Assembly (NCBI GenBank): GCA_964513565.1 | Contig: CAZENE010000009.1 | Span: 28,442 to 92,441 of the forward strand | Direction: 5' to 3' | Source: Delta-02 sp964513565 | GTDB lineage: Bacteria > Desulfobacterota > Syntrophorhabdia > Syntrophorhabdales > Syntrophorhabdaceae | DNA length: 64,000 nt | Shown: positions 23,682-32,808 of the stretch, one piece after another | Position numbering within the stretch: position 1 is the first letter of the stretch | How the letters are laid out: every line of letters starts with the position of its first letter | Program-made: the position numbers and the translations under genes | Notes under the pieces: model-generated | The model's input: the letters and a program-made list of their open reading frames with translations, nothing else | Told to the model about the DNA's origin: nothing | The model's database searches: none

Positions 23682-25262
23682 GTGGGGCTTTTCGATCTTT
23701 TTAAGAAAAAGCAGGCGCAGCCACAGCCGAACGCTGCCAGATCAACAGGATCGGCAGTCGGTAATAACCCGTCCAGGCAGGACACCGGTGAAGTCGTGGA
23801 GGCTTTTGACTACGCCGTTGATGCCATGTATCGGGCTCTTGACGTGAGTTGTGGAGGCACACCCTTGCCCCCTTCGGCCTTGAAACACCAATTTTCTTCC
23901 CATAACCGTATAATGGATCTGCCCGCTATCGATGCCGCGGGACGTATGGTCCAAGAAATCAGGGGAATTATTGAGGAAGGATCCCCGGCCATTTGGGGAG
24001 GTTTTGACTATAATTGGTCCCCGGAAACAAATGCAGACAGGTTCTACGATTCGTTCCCTGCGGACCTTAAAGAATTGGAAAGGTTATGCCAGGCTGGCAT
24101 TGACGGTATAGATAACGCGATGAATAAATCGGTTAAGATGCCGCGATTGGAAGATGACGTGTCCCTGGCTAACACGATGTACGGGTTTTCAATCCACATC
24201 ATTACACAAGCGGATTTGAAATGCAGAGAAAAGCTGCCCTTATCCGGCTGTATAAACGGTGATCCGGATGGTCTTCTCTGGAGTATCAACGACGAAGCGA
24301 TAAGAACAAGGGACAACATCGGAAACCCCGAAATAAGCAAACAGGTTAACTGGCTTGCAAATATCAATAATGACCAGGGGTTTCTCAAAAAAGAATCAGA
24401 GAGCCTTGATGACGGAGTTTTTAAATCGATGATCGCCAACCTACTCGACACCCATTATGGCCAAATCAAGAAGATCTTCGATCGTTTTTCGGGTTATGCC
24501 CAACGGGTCGAGCGGGTAAAAGAAACAAACGTGATTAATTATGGACTCCCGGACCTGGCGCGCGATGACTCTACAGGCCAGCGGGTCTTTGCCAACAAAT
24601 TGGAAGAATATATTGATGCTTTGGAGTCTCATCTCGTATTCGGAAAAATTATAGATGGAGTCATAAACAGTAGAAATCAGTTGGGCAACAAAGGCAAACC
24701 ACTTTATGGGGCAGATGCCTACCTCCGGGAGAATTATGATTTTCATAAGCCGTCGGTTCATCTGCCCCGGGTTTATGGTTACCTTGCCCTGTCCTATCTC
24801 ACCGATTATGCCGTGCGGAACATGAAGTCTTTCTATAATTTCAATAAACCGAAATACGAAGAAACTATAAAAGGGCTCCACGGGGACATTATGAATTATC
24901 TCTCATTCAAGGGATATAATGCTGCCAATGAAACAGGCATGCGATACCACGCACTGATAGAGAAGATGATGAAGACAATAAACAAGCGTTCCGAAACCCT
25001 CTTTGATGCCATTATTGATCATACCAGTGCAACGGGCTATATTAGAGATGCTGTAGCCCCCAGCCTCATGATAATAGCGAGACGTCATTCATCCGAAACC
25101 CAGATCAGGAGAGGTTTGAACGACGCAATCACGCGCAGGATGGCAAGTCGGGATACCGCAGTTATCAGAACCCAGCAGGCCAATTACTTCGTCCCCTGGT
25201 CCCAGAAGAGCGCCCACCTTCTCGAGGATGCGGCAGGCGAAATCGGATCTCGCGGACAGTAA
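23682..25262 (+). CDS. Unrecognised 526-residue protein
   Basis: Starts at the GTG at 23682 after CAGGGGG. The N-terminus MGLFDLFKKKQAQPQP reads as an amphipathic membrane-association helix followed by a linker. The body is helical with many Tyr, Asn and Ile residues, and its DNA is visibly more AT-rich than its neighbours, suggesting a different origin. No membrane segment or known motif. It ends the operon, 136 bp before a terminator-like hairpin. Confidence 0.65.
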   Translation: MGLFDLFKKKQAQPQPNAARSTGSAVGNNPSRQDTGEVVEAFDYAVDAMYRALDVSCGGTPLPPSALKHQFSSHNRIMDLPAIDAAGRMVQEIRGIIEEGSPAIWGGFDYNWSPETNADRFYDSFPADLKELERLCQAGIDGIDNAMNKSVKMPRLEDDVSLANTMYGFSIHIITQADLKCREKLPLSGCINGDPDGLLWSINDEAIRTRDNIGNPEISKQVNWLANINNDQGFLKKESESLDDGVFKSMIANLLDTHYGQIKKIFDRFSGYAQRVERVKETNVINYGLPDLARDDSTGQRVFANKLEEYIDALESHLVFGKIIDGVINSRNQLGNKGKPLYGADAYLRENYDFHKPSVHLPRVYGYLALSYLTDYAVRNMKSFYNFNKPKYEETIKGLHGDIMNYLSFKGYNAANETGMRYHALIEKMMKTINKRSETLFDAIIDHTSATGYIRDAVAPSLMIIARRHSSETQIRRGLNDAITRRMASRDTAVIRTQQANYFVPWSQKSAHLLEDAAGEIGSRGQ

Positions 25263-25585
25263 CCACCACCCCACGCCATTTACTTTATCGGGACGCGAAG
25301 AGGATTTTTCCGTCACGCCTTGATCTCCTTTCAAGAGTTTTGTACCCGCCTTTCGGTCATTCTCCTCAAGACCCCGGAATTGATAACTACTCACCGTTAG
25401 GGACCCCAGGGGTCCCTATTTCCTCATTTTGCAATAGCCATTTCACCAACCGTCGAGCGTGGCCACAATCATTTTCCATTTATTGCGAAAATATTCCGTG
25501 AGCCCTTGTAATTGCTGGGTTTATGCGCCGCGTGCGAACATTGGGCCTTCTGCCGGCTATTGAATATAAAAAAAGGCCGGAAAAT
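25263..25585. other. Intergenic region with terminator-like hairpin and weak promoter-like element
   Basis: No convincing gene. It contains the 10-bp perfect hairpin at 25398-25418 and, just before the next gene, GGCTATTGAATATAAA (25555), one base off the GCTATTT motif. A minus-strand frame covering 25089-25394 lacks gene-like features. Confidence 0.5.
25398..25424 (+). terminator. Terminator-like hairpin
   Basis: TAGGGACCCC and GGGGTCCCTA are perfectly complementary around a single A, followed by TTTCCTCATTTT. The effective loop is short and the U-run interrupted, so efficiency is uncertain. It would end the operon that starts at 15963. Confidence 0.55.
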
Positions 25586-25972
25586 ATGATGCAAGATCCA
25601 AATGAAAGACAAAATGTCACCATGGACGACGATCCTTACAACCCTCACCAGATGAACGAGAACGACGATATCGAGGTAGATAACAGGATAAAGGAGCTTC
25701 TCCTTTCAAGCCACAACCTCTTCCTTGTGACGCAGCTTCATGAAAAGGAGATCAGAGAAATAGGACCCGTCATCAAGGAACTTCCGCAAATACTCGGCGG
25801 GATCTCCCGTCTGATAGGCGAAAAGGGCGGAAATGCCGGCTGCGCGGGTGAGAGCGGGTCCAACCGGTATTCTTTCGGGATCGGCCCCTGGTCTTTTATT
25901 GGCAGTATCCTGGGATCAAGCGTCTTAACCGCCATCATCACGGCGGGGCTGATCAAGTTTCTGTTCGGTTAA
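25586..25972 (+). CDS. Tail-anchored small membrane protein
   Basis: 128 residues from the ATG at 25586, with a weak GGA upstream. The N-terminal 30 residues are acidic and Asn-rich. The middle is helical, and the C-terminus is a single membrane segment (WSFIGSILGSSVLTAIITAGLIKFLF) that ends at the stop. This is the layout of a tail-anchored or C-terminally anchored inner-membrane protein. No family recognised. It heads a five-gene run ending with parB. Confidence 0.6.
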   Translation: MMQDPNERQNVTMDDDPYNPHQMNENDDIEVDNRIKELLLSSHNLFLVTQLHEKEIREIGPVIKELPQILGGISRLIGEKGGNAGCAGESGSNRYSFGIGPWSFIGSILGSSVLTAIITAGLIKFLFG

Positions 25973-25991
25973 AGCCTGCAGGGAGTCCACA

Positions 25992-26690
25992 GTGCCGGAA
26001 AGGGAAGATTTCAGTGACGAAGGCGGGTTTCAATTCCAACCGGGGGTTGAAGTTGAAGCTAATGCCAGTCTCTTCGGTGAGGACTTTAACATTGCTGCCG
26101 CTACCGCTCAATTGGGGCCTGATTTCACCGATAGCCCGGCCAACCCTGACAACCCCGATACCGCACAGAGCGAACCGAAACAGGAAACCAAACCTGGGCG
26201 GGAACGGGAAAAGACCCTCCGGTCCGTCCCCAGGCCTAGGACCTACAGGTTCAGGGACGGAAACTCCCCCGCGACCCGGGCACAGAGGATACAGTACATC
26301 CGTCTGTGCAGGAAACTCGGTATTCCCTACGACGTCGCGCTCCAGACAATATTGCTCTTTTACAACACAAAGAACCTTGTCAGTGCCCGAATACAGGAGC
26401 TCGAATTTATCATTGCATTCGAGGAGCTTATGGATGCGTATCCTGAAAATACCACCGATATCCTGCGCATCCTCCATCTCAAGACGGACAAGATGTATAG
26501 GGATGCCGCAGATAACTGCAAAGATATTCGTAAAAGTATCGAGGAGATCAGAAAGATATCGGACATCCGGCAGTCCGGCATCCCTGATCCATCATCTAGC
26601 GAGCCCGTCCGGGTGCCGTCCGGTATACCCGCCCAATATTTTGCACGCTTGTTGCGAAGCTTCAAGCTTTTCCTGCGGAAAAATGCATGA
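25992..26690 (+). CDS. Unrecognised 232-residue protein
   Basis: GTG start at 25992 after GCAGGGAG. The first 80 residues are acidic, Pro- and Asn-rich and probably disordered. From about residue 85 it is helical, with RIQYIRLCRKLGIPYDVALQ and a long helix ending IRKISDIR. No membrane segment. It lies 19 bp after the tail-anchored protein gene. Function unknown. Confidence 0.6.
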   Translation: MPEREDFSDEGGFQFQPGVEVEANASLFGEDFNIAAATAQLGPDFTDSPANPDNPDTAQSEPKQETKPGREREKTLRSVPRPRTYRFRDGNSPATRAQRIQYIRLCRKLGIPYDVALQTILLFYNTKNLVSARIQELEFIIAFEELMDAYPENTTDILRILHLKTDKMYRDAADNCKDIRKSIEEIRKISDIRQSGIPDPSSSEPVRVPSGIPAQYFARLLRSFKLFLRKNA

Positions 26691-26720
26691 GTCAGGGCGC
26701 AGGCGCTTTAAGGAGGAAAT

Positions 26721-27179
26721 GTGACAACGACATTTATCGGCAGCCAGGACTATCGCCGGTCGGGCATGCAACCGCCGCGGGTTTTTCCGCCGGGCCGATC
26801 TCCGCACCCGTCCGGGAATGTCCCCGGCAGGGCCGTGAGCAGGATACTGGAGCTTTGCCTCTCTGTCGCCCAGGAATACGCCGCTATGTCGGTCTTTATC
26901 AAAAACCCTTACCAGATCTACCAGCTCGACAAAAACGCACGGAAGTACGCCGATGAGATACTTACCATACTTTTTAAGAAGTTTGATGGCGACATTCAGG
27001 AAATCTTGCGCGTCGCGGAAAAACTGCCTATCGCCCAAAAGTCGCTCAGTACGAGCTACCGGGGCCGTGCCGCGTCCCGCCCGATAGGTTTGCCGAACAT
27101 AGACTACAGCCTGAAAAGAATCGTCAACACGGCGACCGCCATAGCACGGGGCGAGATGGGCGAGGATGAGGAAGATTGA
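26721..27179 (+). CDS. Unrecognised 152-residue protein
   Basis: GTG start at 26721 with a strong AGGAGG. The N-terminus is Pro-, Gly- and Arg-rich; residues 35-100 are helical (ILELCLSVAQEYAAMSVFIKNPYQIYQL, ADEILTILFKKFDG). It is soluble. The short helical module resembles the helical part of the preceding protein in length and spacing only. Function unknown; it is an operon member upstream of parB. Confidence 0.6.
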   Translation: MTTTFIGSQDYRRSGMQPPRVFPPGRSPHPSGNVPGRAVSRILELCLSVAQEYAAMSVFIKNPYQIYQLDKNARKYADEILTILFKKFDGDIQEILRVAEKLPIAQKSLSTSYRGRAASRPIGLPNIDYSLKRIVNTATAIARGEMGEDEED

Positions 27180-27267
27180 CGAAGGTGGTATCACGGAAAA
27201 CGGGGTGATCAAAGACATCGACACCGTTAAGGCAAAATGGAAGATCAGGAACCCCAAAGTTCCGTAA
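27166..27267 (+). CDS. Possible 33-residue ORF before parB
   Basis: ATG at 27166, overlapping the end of the previous gene, stop TAA at 27265-27267. The peptide begins MRKIDEGGITENGVIKDID and is basic at its C-terminus. A GGGCGAGG lies just upstream. Composition is protein-like, and the frame fills most of the gap before parB, but the ORF is too short to be sure. Confidence 0.35.
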   Translation: MRKIDEGGITENGVIKDIDTVKAKWKIRNPKVP

Positions 27268-27294
27268 GAACCAGGGTACACGGAGGTAAATGCA

Positions 27295-28602
27295 ATGAAC
27301 CAGATACCAGCGGCCCCGGACGAGGGGTATACGGAAAACGGCAACAGCACCCGGATTTATCAGATCGAAATTGAGAAAATCATTCCCAATCCGGTCCAGC
27401 CCCGGAAGGACATGGATAAGCGGAAGCTCCAGATACTGTCGGAGAACATAAAGAAGAACGGCGTAATCCAGCCCATCACGGTCCGGTTAAGGGGAGAGGA
27501 CTACTTGATTATTGCAGGCGAGCGCAGGTGGCGGGCCGCACAGATGGCAGGACTAAGCGTGGTCCCCGTCATCATGAGAGGCGAAGAGGAAGGCGACATC
27601 CCGTCGATCGACGAAATCTCCCTTATCGAGAACATGCAGCGTGAGGACCTCAATCTGATCGACGAGGTGGAGGCAATCAACAATCTCCGTGACCGGGGAA
27701 AAACTGTCGAGGAGATAAAAGTCATTTCCGGCCGGTCCGCAACCCATATCAAGCGTGCAACAAGAGTGAACACGTTCTTTAAGCACCTTATGGCGGGCGG
27801 TTTTGCCGATTACAGTTCGCTCGTCGAAATCTCCGCACGATACGGCCTTTCCGTTATTGAGAAGGCCGCCCGCACCGCTGAGGAAACCGACGACCTTGAA
27901 AAGGGGCTTTCGCTCCTGCAAAGCAGTGCGACCGCAGGCGAACTGGGCGAGAAGGTGGAAATAGAGCTGGCGGACATCAAGGAGAAGAGGGAAGGGGGCG
28001 GCACCGGGGATGACGAGGATAATGACGGCACCGTTGTCCTTCTTCCCGCCCCGGCCGTTTGTGTCCCCACCGCGGATCCCGGACGCACATGCCAAGAGAT
28101 CGCGGCATCGTCCGGTCCGGTCCGCGAGCCGGAGCGAACCGGTGTTGGGGCCGATGACAGCTTTCTCGACGAGGTATCGTTTTCCAGCCGGGGAAATTCT
28201 GTAGAATCCCCTGAAAGTGACACCAAGTATACGCAAAATGGGGAAACAACTGTGGAGGACGGCCTTTCCGGCCGCACGTTTTTACATGATGAAGGGGACG
28301 AAAAAGGCTATGATGAGCACAAAGATGTCCGCGCTATTTCCCCCCATACGCCGGCCAAGCCGTCCGGGTCCATGCAATACGATCGTAAGGTGATCTCGGG
28401 GGAAAAACTTCTTAAGAAGCTCGAGGTCTTGAAAAGGGCCATGGAAGACCTTGAGCCAGTCTCGGATATGCAGTTCAAAATAAGACAAAACGACCGGAAG
28501 TTGCTGGGGGAACTGGCAAAAGATGTCGAATGTCTCATGCCGGGGACGAAAGGGGCCCTATCGGCGATCAAGGCCCGCCTGGCATCACCGATCAAGACAT
28601 AA
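27295..28602 (+). CDS. parB: ParB/Spo0J-family partition protein
   Basis: 435 residues, ATG at 27295 after ACGGAGG. Residues 15-110 are a classic ParB N-terminal domain: IEKIIPNPVQPRKDMD, LSENIKKNGVIQPITVRL, IIAGERRWRAAQMAGL and then ENMQREDLNLIDEVEAI. The central helix-turn-helix is around VEEIKVISGRSATHIKRATRV. A long acidic linker and a helical C-terminus follow. ParB binds centromere-like parS DNA, uses CTP and spreads. No ParA gene is adjacent or seen in the window, and I did not find an obvious parS nearby. This is a much closer ParB match than the 13465-14955 protein. Confidence 0.9.
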   Translation: MNQIPAAPDEGYTENGNSTRIYQIEIEKIIPNPVQPRKDMDKRKLQILSENIKKNGVIQPITVRLRGEDYLIIAGERRWRAAQMAGLSVVPVIMRGEEEGDIPSIDEISLIENMQREDLNLIDEVEAINNLRDRGKTVEEIKVISGRSATHIKRATRVNTFFKHLMAGGFADYSSLVEISARYGLSVIEKAARTAEETDDLEKGLSLLQSSATAGELGEKVEIELADIKEKREGGGTGDDEDNDGTVVLLPAPAVCVPTADPGRTCQEIAASSGPVREPERTGVGADDSFLDEVSFSSRGNSVESPESDTKYTQNGETTVEDGLSGRTFLHDEGDEKGYDEHKDVRAISPHTPAKPSGSMQYDRKVISGEKLLKKLEVLKRAMEDLEPVSDMQFKIRQNDRKLLGELAKDVECLMPGTKGALSAIKARLASPIKT

Positions 28603-28676
28603 TGCCGTAAATTTTGTATTCGATATTGATTAAAAAACGTAAAGCGTAAATAATAACACTAAGACCGGGGTGTTTG

Positions 28677-30791
28677 ATGGGTAAATTGACATCTGGAACA
28701 GCACGGCGTGCCACGATCGCGCCGCCTTCCCGATTTCAACCCAGGACTTGGATGAAAATCAGATGGACGCTGCCGTGGCTGACAGCCGCAACTGCGTTGC
28801 CACTTGCCGCCATAAGCCCGTCCCTTGGTTTTATGGCCGGTGCGGCCGGCGCGGCCGGTTACATGATGGCGAGCACCAATTGCCCGGAGCCGATGTTTCC
28901 GCGGGGGAAGGGAGAACAGGCGATCTACCTTGGGCAAGACGAGTACGGGCTGCCTATCATGGTCCCGGTCAAGGACCTTACCCGGCATGGAATCATCATG
29001 GGCACTACCGGGTCGGGCAAAACGACCCTCATACGCACCATGGCAGACGCGACAATGAGGCTCGGCGGCGGGTTCTGCTTCATCGACGGCAAGGCTGACG
29101 TAACGGATACCTACGCGGTCCTGTACGAGATAGTGCAGAATGCGGACCGTCTCGAGGACCTTCTGGTTCTCAATTTCCTCAACCCGCATCAGTCGCATAC
29201 TTTCAATTTCTTGAAATACGGTGATGCAGACTTCCTTACAGAGATCATGACGGGCTTCATGAAGGAGGCCCAGGGTGATCAGGCGTACTGGCAAAACCAG
29301 GGTAAAGAGCTCATGCGGACCGTGTTGTGCCAGCTCATATACAAGAGGGACCACGCGGATAAATTTGGCGGCTATGTCCTTACCTTTGACGACCTGCAGA
29401 AACACCTCAACCTTCAATACCTTATCGGTCTTGTGGATGATCCGCAAATTCCTGACCGCGATGAGACGAACATGCCCGTAAAGATGCGGCTTCGGAACTA
29501 TCTCGACAGCCTGGGTCCCTGGCAGGACTTGAGGAACGCCTGGAAGGCCGGTAAGCCCGTACCGCAATCGGCAGGTGAATGCACCAGACAACATGGATTC
29601 TACCTGCAGCAGTGGCGCGAACCCATGGGACTTATCACGGGGCCGTTTTACCCCATATTTCATTCGGACGCGCCCGAAATCGATATGGTCGACGTGGTCA
29701 CCAACAGCAGGATCCTGATTGTCCTGCTCCCCGCGCTCGCCTATTCCGCCCTCACCCTGAAAAGCCTGGGGCGCCTCGTTCTCAACACGTTCAAGATCGC
29801 GGCCGACACGGCGATCGGCAAACAGGTGGAAGGGAATTTTGCCGAGGTCAGGGAATCGGTCAAACGCAACCGCCCGGGGGTGCCTTTTATCCTTATCCCC
29901 GATGAATATGGTTCCTATGCAGTGGAAGGCTTTGATTCGCCCCTTGCCCAGTTCCGCTCGCTTGGCCTCGGGGTATTTATCTCCGTGCAGGAGTTCGCCT
30001 CTCTGGTGAAGGCATCCGAGGTTGACGCCAAACGAACCCTCGGTAATACGAACATCAAGATCATTATGAAGCTCGAGGATACGGAAACGATCGAAATGAT
30101 CCAGAAACGTGCCGGCGAGATGTTTTTCATGATGCCGCGCGTACGTAACGAAGGGAATATCGTCACGGAGAACCTGGGCAACTGGGACGGGGATTACGGA
30201 TATGAAAAATTGTCCCGGCTTGACCTGCGGGAGGTTACCGGCCTCAAGATCGGTGAGGGCTATATCATTTATGGCGAGGATATAAGAAAATTCAAAGCGC
30301 GGTACATCCCGCCGGCTGATTCCGTAAGAGTCATGAGCCTGATGAAGTTTATCAAAAAATCGTCGAAATTTATTCACGACAGGATAAAGGCGGCCATAGA
30401 GGAAACAAAGAAGTGCCTCGATACGTTTACGGCCGGAAACTACCGGTTTTTCGAGCAGTATGCTATTGGAATGGCAGAGGAGAGGTACCACCGGGAGTAT
30501 ATAAAAAGCAGAAACAGCCTCTTCCTTGATAATATACTGGCGCCGATGGCCGAACCGCATGAGGTGTTCGAGGCTATGGAAGCAAACAGGTTCTTTGCCA
30601 GCGTCGAAGAGGAAGCGCGTATGAAAAGCGTCGTTCGACGCAGGATCGAATATGAGAAGTTCCTACAGGTAGAATGGAAAAAATTCAAAAACAGCCCGCA
30701 TCAGAAGGAGATGATGAAATGTGGCACAGCCACGGTCGAGTTCGTAAGAGACTGCCTGATCAGACTCGAAGGACATTCATCCCACTCTTAG
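28677..30791 (+). CDS. dotL: DotL/TrbC-like type IV coupling ATPase
   Basis: 704 residues from the ATG at 28677 (TTG at 28674 also in frame). Two short membrane segments lie at residues 22-60, then a Walker A GTTGSGKTTL near residue 108 and a Walker B FILIPDEYGSY near residue 405. It has the VirD4/TraD-like layout, and the length is near that of DotL and TrbC (750-780). Coupling proteins bring the relaxase-DNA complex to the secretion channel. It sits 13 kb before the Dot/Icm-like cluster, from which the cargo block separates it. The assignment to the DotL branch rests on the company of Dot/Icm genes; the VirD4-family assignment is firmer. Confidence 0.82.
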   Translation: MGKLTSGTARRATIAPPSRFQPRTWMKIRWTLPWLTAATALPLAAISPSLGFMAGAAGAAGYMMASTNCPEPMFPRGKGEQAIYLGQDEYGLPIMVPVKDLTRHGIIMGTTGSGKTTLIRTMADATMRLGGGFCFIDGKADVTDTYAVLYEIVQNADRLEDLLVLNFLNPHQSHTFNFLKYGDADFLTEIMTGFMKEAQGDQAYWQNQGKELMRTVLCQLIYKRDHADKFGGYVLTFDDLQKHLNLQYLIGLVDDPQIPDRDETNMPVKMRLRNYLDSLGPWQDLRNAWKAGKPVPQSAGECTRQHGFYLQQWREPMGLITGPFYPIFHSDAPEIDMVDVVTNSRILIVLLPALAYSALTLKSLGRLVLNTFKIAADTAIGKQVEGNFAEVRESVKRNRPGVPFILIPDEYGSYAVEGFDSPLAQFRSLGLGVFISVQEFASLVKASEVDAKRTLGNTNIKIIMKLEDTETIEMIQKRAGEMFFMMPRVRNEGNIVTENLGNWDGDYGYEKLSRLDLREVTGLKIGEGYIIYGEDIRKFKARYIPPADSVRVMSLMKFIKKSSKFIHDRIKAAIEETKKCLDTFTAGNYRFFEQYAIGMAEERYHREYIKSRNSLFLDNILAPMAEPHEVFEAMEANRFFASVEEEARMKSVVRRRIEYEKFLQVEWKKFKNSPHQKEMMKCGTATVEFVRDCLIRLEGHSSHS

Positions 30792-30840
30792 GGTCCACGT
30801 GGCTAAAAGCGTACAGACGGACATACTAAGGAGAAAATAT

Positions 30841-31104
30841 ATGTTCAGCGGAAAAAGCGACATGCAGGAAGCAATCGCCTACACGAGCAAACTGAAATCC
30901 CAGTTCTTTTCAATACAGCGATGGGCAGAGGCCTTGTATAATACCCTCGAGGCGCTGGGCATGGCGGATAAGGCAAAACATCTTTCGAACGAGAGGATAT
31001 GGTTTGCCATGTATTTCATCTTGCCCGAACATCTCAGGGAGCGCGTAGACAAGGTAGTGCAGGAAGCACTGGCCGAGTACGAAAAAGATAAAGAGTCGAA
31101 TTAG
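30841..31104 (+). CDS. Small protein downstream of coupling ATPase
   Basis: 87 residues from the ATG at 30841, which follows AAGGAG; a GTG at 30799 is in frame without a site. It is helical and amphipathic (EAIAYTSKLKSQFFSIQRWAEALYNTLEALG), without a signal or membrane segment. Position directly after the coupling ATPase suggests a coupling-protein adaptor, as IcmS and IcmW are for DotL, but I see no family motif. Confidence 0.55.
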   Translation: MFSGKSDMQEAIAYTSKLKSQFFSIQRWAEALYNTLEALGMADKAKHLSNERIWFAMYFILPEHLRERVDKVVQEALAEYEKDKESN

Positions 31105-31140
31105 CAGGATTCACACCGAAGTCAAGGAGGAGAATGAAAT

Positions 31141-32418
31141 ATGGCCGAGAGCCATGCCGGGAAGACCCGTCCGCGGATTATGCATTTTGCCGATTTTCAC
31201 ATCGACAGCGACGAGAGAACGCTCCGCCCGACCAGAAAAGCCGGCGATGAACTGCTCGCGGGCGCGCAAAAGAGCCAGCCGGGCCTCATCGTTATAGCCG
31301 GGGACTACTTCAACAGGCAACTTCATTTCGACAGCGTTGCGGCGCGGTTCGCGATAGATTTTTTGCAGAAACTCAGCAGGCTCTCCCCCGTCCTTCTCCT
31401 TGAAGGGACCGAAACACACGACCGGAAATCTTTGAAGACGCTTTTGGGGGTCGAGTTCACGCACGAAGTGAAAATAATCAGGGAACCGTCCATAGTTACC
31501 TTCCCTGGAATCCCGGAATTGGAGGACCTTGATTTTTTTTGCATGCCGGGAATAAAAAAGAGATATTTTGAGCCGATCGCTGCCCAGCATGGTTTTGATA
31601 TGGCGAAGACCCCGGTGGCAGACCTCGCGGCATACCAGTTCCATCAATGGTCAGAGGTACAGCTGGGACGACAGGGCAGGGAGCCCGTATTTGTCGGTCA
31701 TGTACAGCTCGGTCTTGAAGGGCTTGAAAAAATGGAAACGGGATACGAGCCCGGTATCTCTCCTATAACGGTGGATCTCATAAAACCGACTCTGGGACTT
31801 CTTGGTCATGTTCACGATGTAATAAGTTACCACGGGAAATACGGACAGTATCATTATTCGGGTAGTCTTGTGGCCAAGACAATGAGCGAAGCAGAAATAG
31901 TTGAGGTCTCCGACAGCGGGACCGTGCAGGTGATAAAAGAACCCCCGAAGAAGGGTTTTTACATCCACACGCGCCTTGGTGACGGCAGGTGGAAGAGCGA
32001 CTTTACGCAGATATCGACGACAAGGTTCTGCAAAATCATCATGAAGGCTGACAACGAGAAGGACCTCGAAGGCAAGATGGATGCGGCTAAAGCGGCGTTG
32101 AAGAACCGTGCCGAAGGCCTTAGGGAGGACGGACTTGTCTGCAAATTCAACATTAAGACCCCCGATGCGGCCGTGCCGGAAGCTGTGCTCAAACATGAAA
32201 ATGCGATCAGAAACGTCCTGGGTTCGGCGGTCGATATCATTTCTCCCGCCATCAGCGTGACGTCATTTTCGGATTACGTCGCCAGGGTTGAAGATTCTGT
32301 CGCCTGGCAGGGCAAGGACCCGCGAGACAAATTTCATGACTGGATGAGTCGCCGGGGTTACAAAAGCGACGAAGCCGAGGAACGCGAAATCGACGAAAAG
32401 ATCCGCATGGTGCTCTGA
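31141..32418 (+). CDS. SbcD/Mre11-like metallophosphoesterase
   Basis: 425 residues, ATG at 31141 after AAGGAGGAG. Metal-ligand motifs are in family order: MHFADFHID (DxH) at the start, IVIAGDYFN (GD) about 40 residues later, EGTETHD in place of the usual GNHD, VFVGHVQLG and LLGHVHD. The C-terminal part would hold the capping and SbcC-binding region. Mre11/SbcD nucleases cut DNA ends, hairpins and protein-blocked ends with an SbcC/Rad50 ATPase. The likely partner is the SbcC-like gene at 6688-9144, 22 kb away on the other strand. The substitution in the third motif is worth noting, but the metal-binding His is retained. Confidence 0.78.
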   Translation: MAESHAGKTRPRIMHFADFHIDSDERTLRPTRKAGDELLAGAQKSQPGLIVIAGDYFNRQLHFDSVAARFAIDFLQKLSRLSPVLLLEGTETHDRKSLKTLLGVEFTHEVKIIREPSIVTFPGIPELEDLDFFCMPGIKKRYFEPIAAQHGFDMAKTPVADLAAYQFHQWSEVQLGRQGREPVFVGHVQLGLEGLEKMETGYEPGISPITVDLIKPTLGLLGHVHDVISYHGKYGQYHYSGSLVAKTMSEAEIVEVSDSGTVQVIKEPPKKGFYIHTRLGDGRWKSDFTQISTTRFCKIIMKADNEKDLEGKMDAAKAALKNRAEGLREDGLVCKFNIKTPDAAVPEAVLKHENAIRNVLGSAVDIISPAISVTSFSDYVARVEDSVAWQGKDPRDKFHDWMSRRGYKSDEAEEREIDEKIRMVL

Positions 32419-32442
32419 CCAGGGAGAATTGGCTCTTTTGTC

Positions 32443-32590
32443 TTACGAGGGCATTCTCCCGCTCAGTGCACGCACTATCTCGATTACGATGATTCCCGCA
32501 TCGGGCTTGAAATTCCCATAAAGTGAGTCTTCAACGCTCTCATCGTATTCGACATCCCAACGCAGACCGTGCAGGGACAGGAAGACCGGT
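32443..32590 (-). pseudogene. Truncated gene tail (unknown)
   Basis: A minus-strand frame of about 47 codons with no start codon, closed at its 5' side by a TAA and ending in TAA at 32443-32445. The peptide contains FLSLHGLRWDVEYDESVEDS and ends IVRALSGRMPS. The composition is that of a real protein C-terminus. It is probably the decayed end of a gene disrupted by the IS insertion. Family not recognised. Confidence 0.4.
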
Positions 32591-32599
32591 TACATACAC

Positions 32600-32649
32600 C
32601 ACCTTTGCCTTGAATGCCGGTGAGTGGTTCCTTCGTGGTCTTTTGTCAT
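32600..32649 (-). pseudogene. IS3-family transposase OrfA remnant
   Basis: An ATG at 32647-32649 with AAAGGAG upstream is followed, after a +1/-1 shift in an A run, by KRPRRNHSPAFKAKV. That phrase is the characteristic N-terminus of IS3-family OrfA (start, basic run, HSPxFKAKV). Similarity stops at about 32600. The upstream minus-strand stretch GTGACTTAAGTGG (about 32686-32698) may be the IS end. Only this stub of the element survives. Confidence 0.65.
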
Positions 32650-32696
32650 TTGTCTCTGCTCCTTTCCATAGAGCAGCAAAAACCACTTAAGTCACT

Positions 32697-32808
32697 GTCC
32701 GAATTTATTGTACCACCTCTGTCAATAACAAAAGCTGGACCGATCATGGGATCGACGATGGGTGTTCCGATTCAATCTGCGGTACTTGCCTCCTTAATTC
32801 GTATTTAA
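32697..32808 (+). pseudogene. Possible truncated 3' end of an unknown gene
   Basis: A plus-strand frame ending at TAA 32806-32808 reads FIVPPLSITKAGPIMGSTMG and then VPIQSAVLASLIRI. It has the look of a protein tail, and its 5' part is lost at the position of the presumed IS end. It has no start of its own. Function unknown; this could also be chance coding. Confidence 0.25.

Noticed and set aside
25089..25394. Minus-strand frame of 101 codons
   Set aside because: It overlaps the end of a plus-strand gene and a hairpin region, lacks a ribosome site, and has an irregular composition.
28659..30560. Long minus-strand frame of 633 codons
   Set aside because: It is antisense to the coupling ATPase, whose motifs are intact; the frame is a by-product of high-GC codon use.
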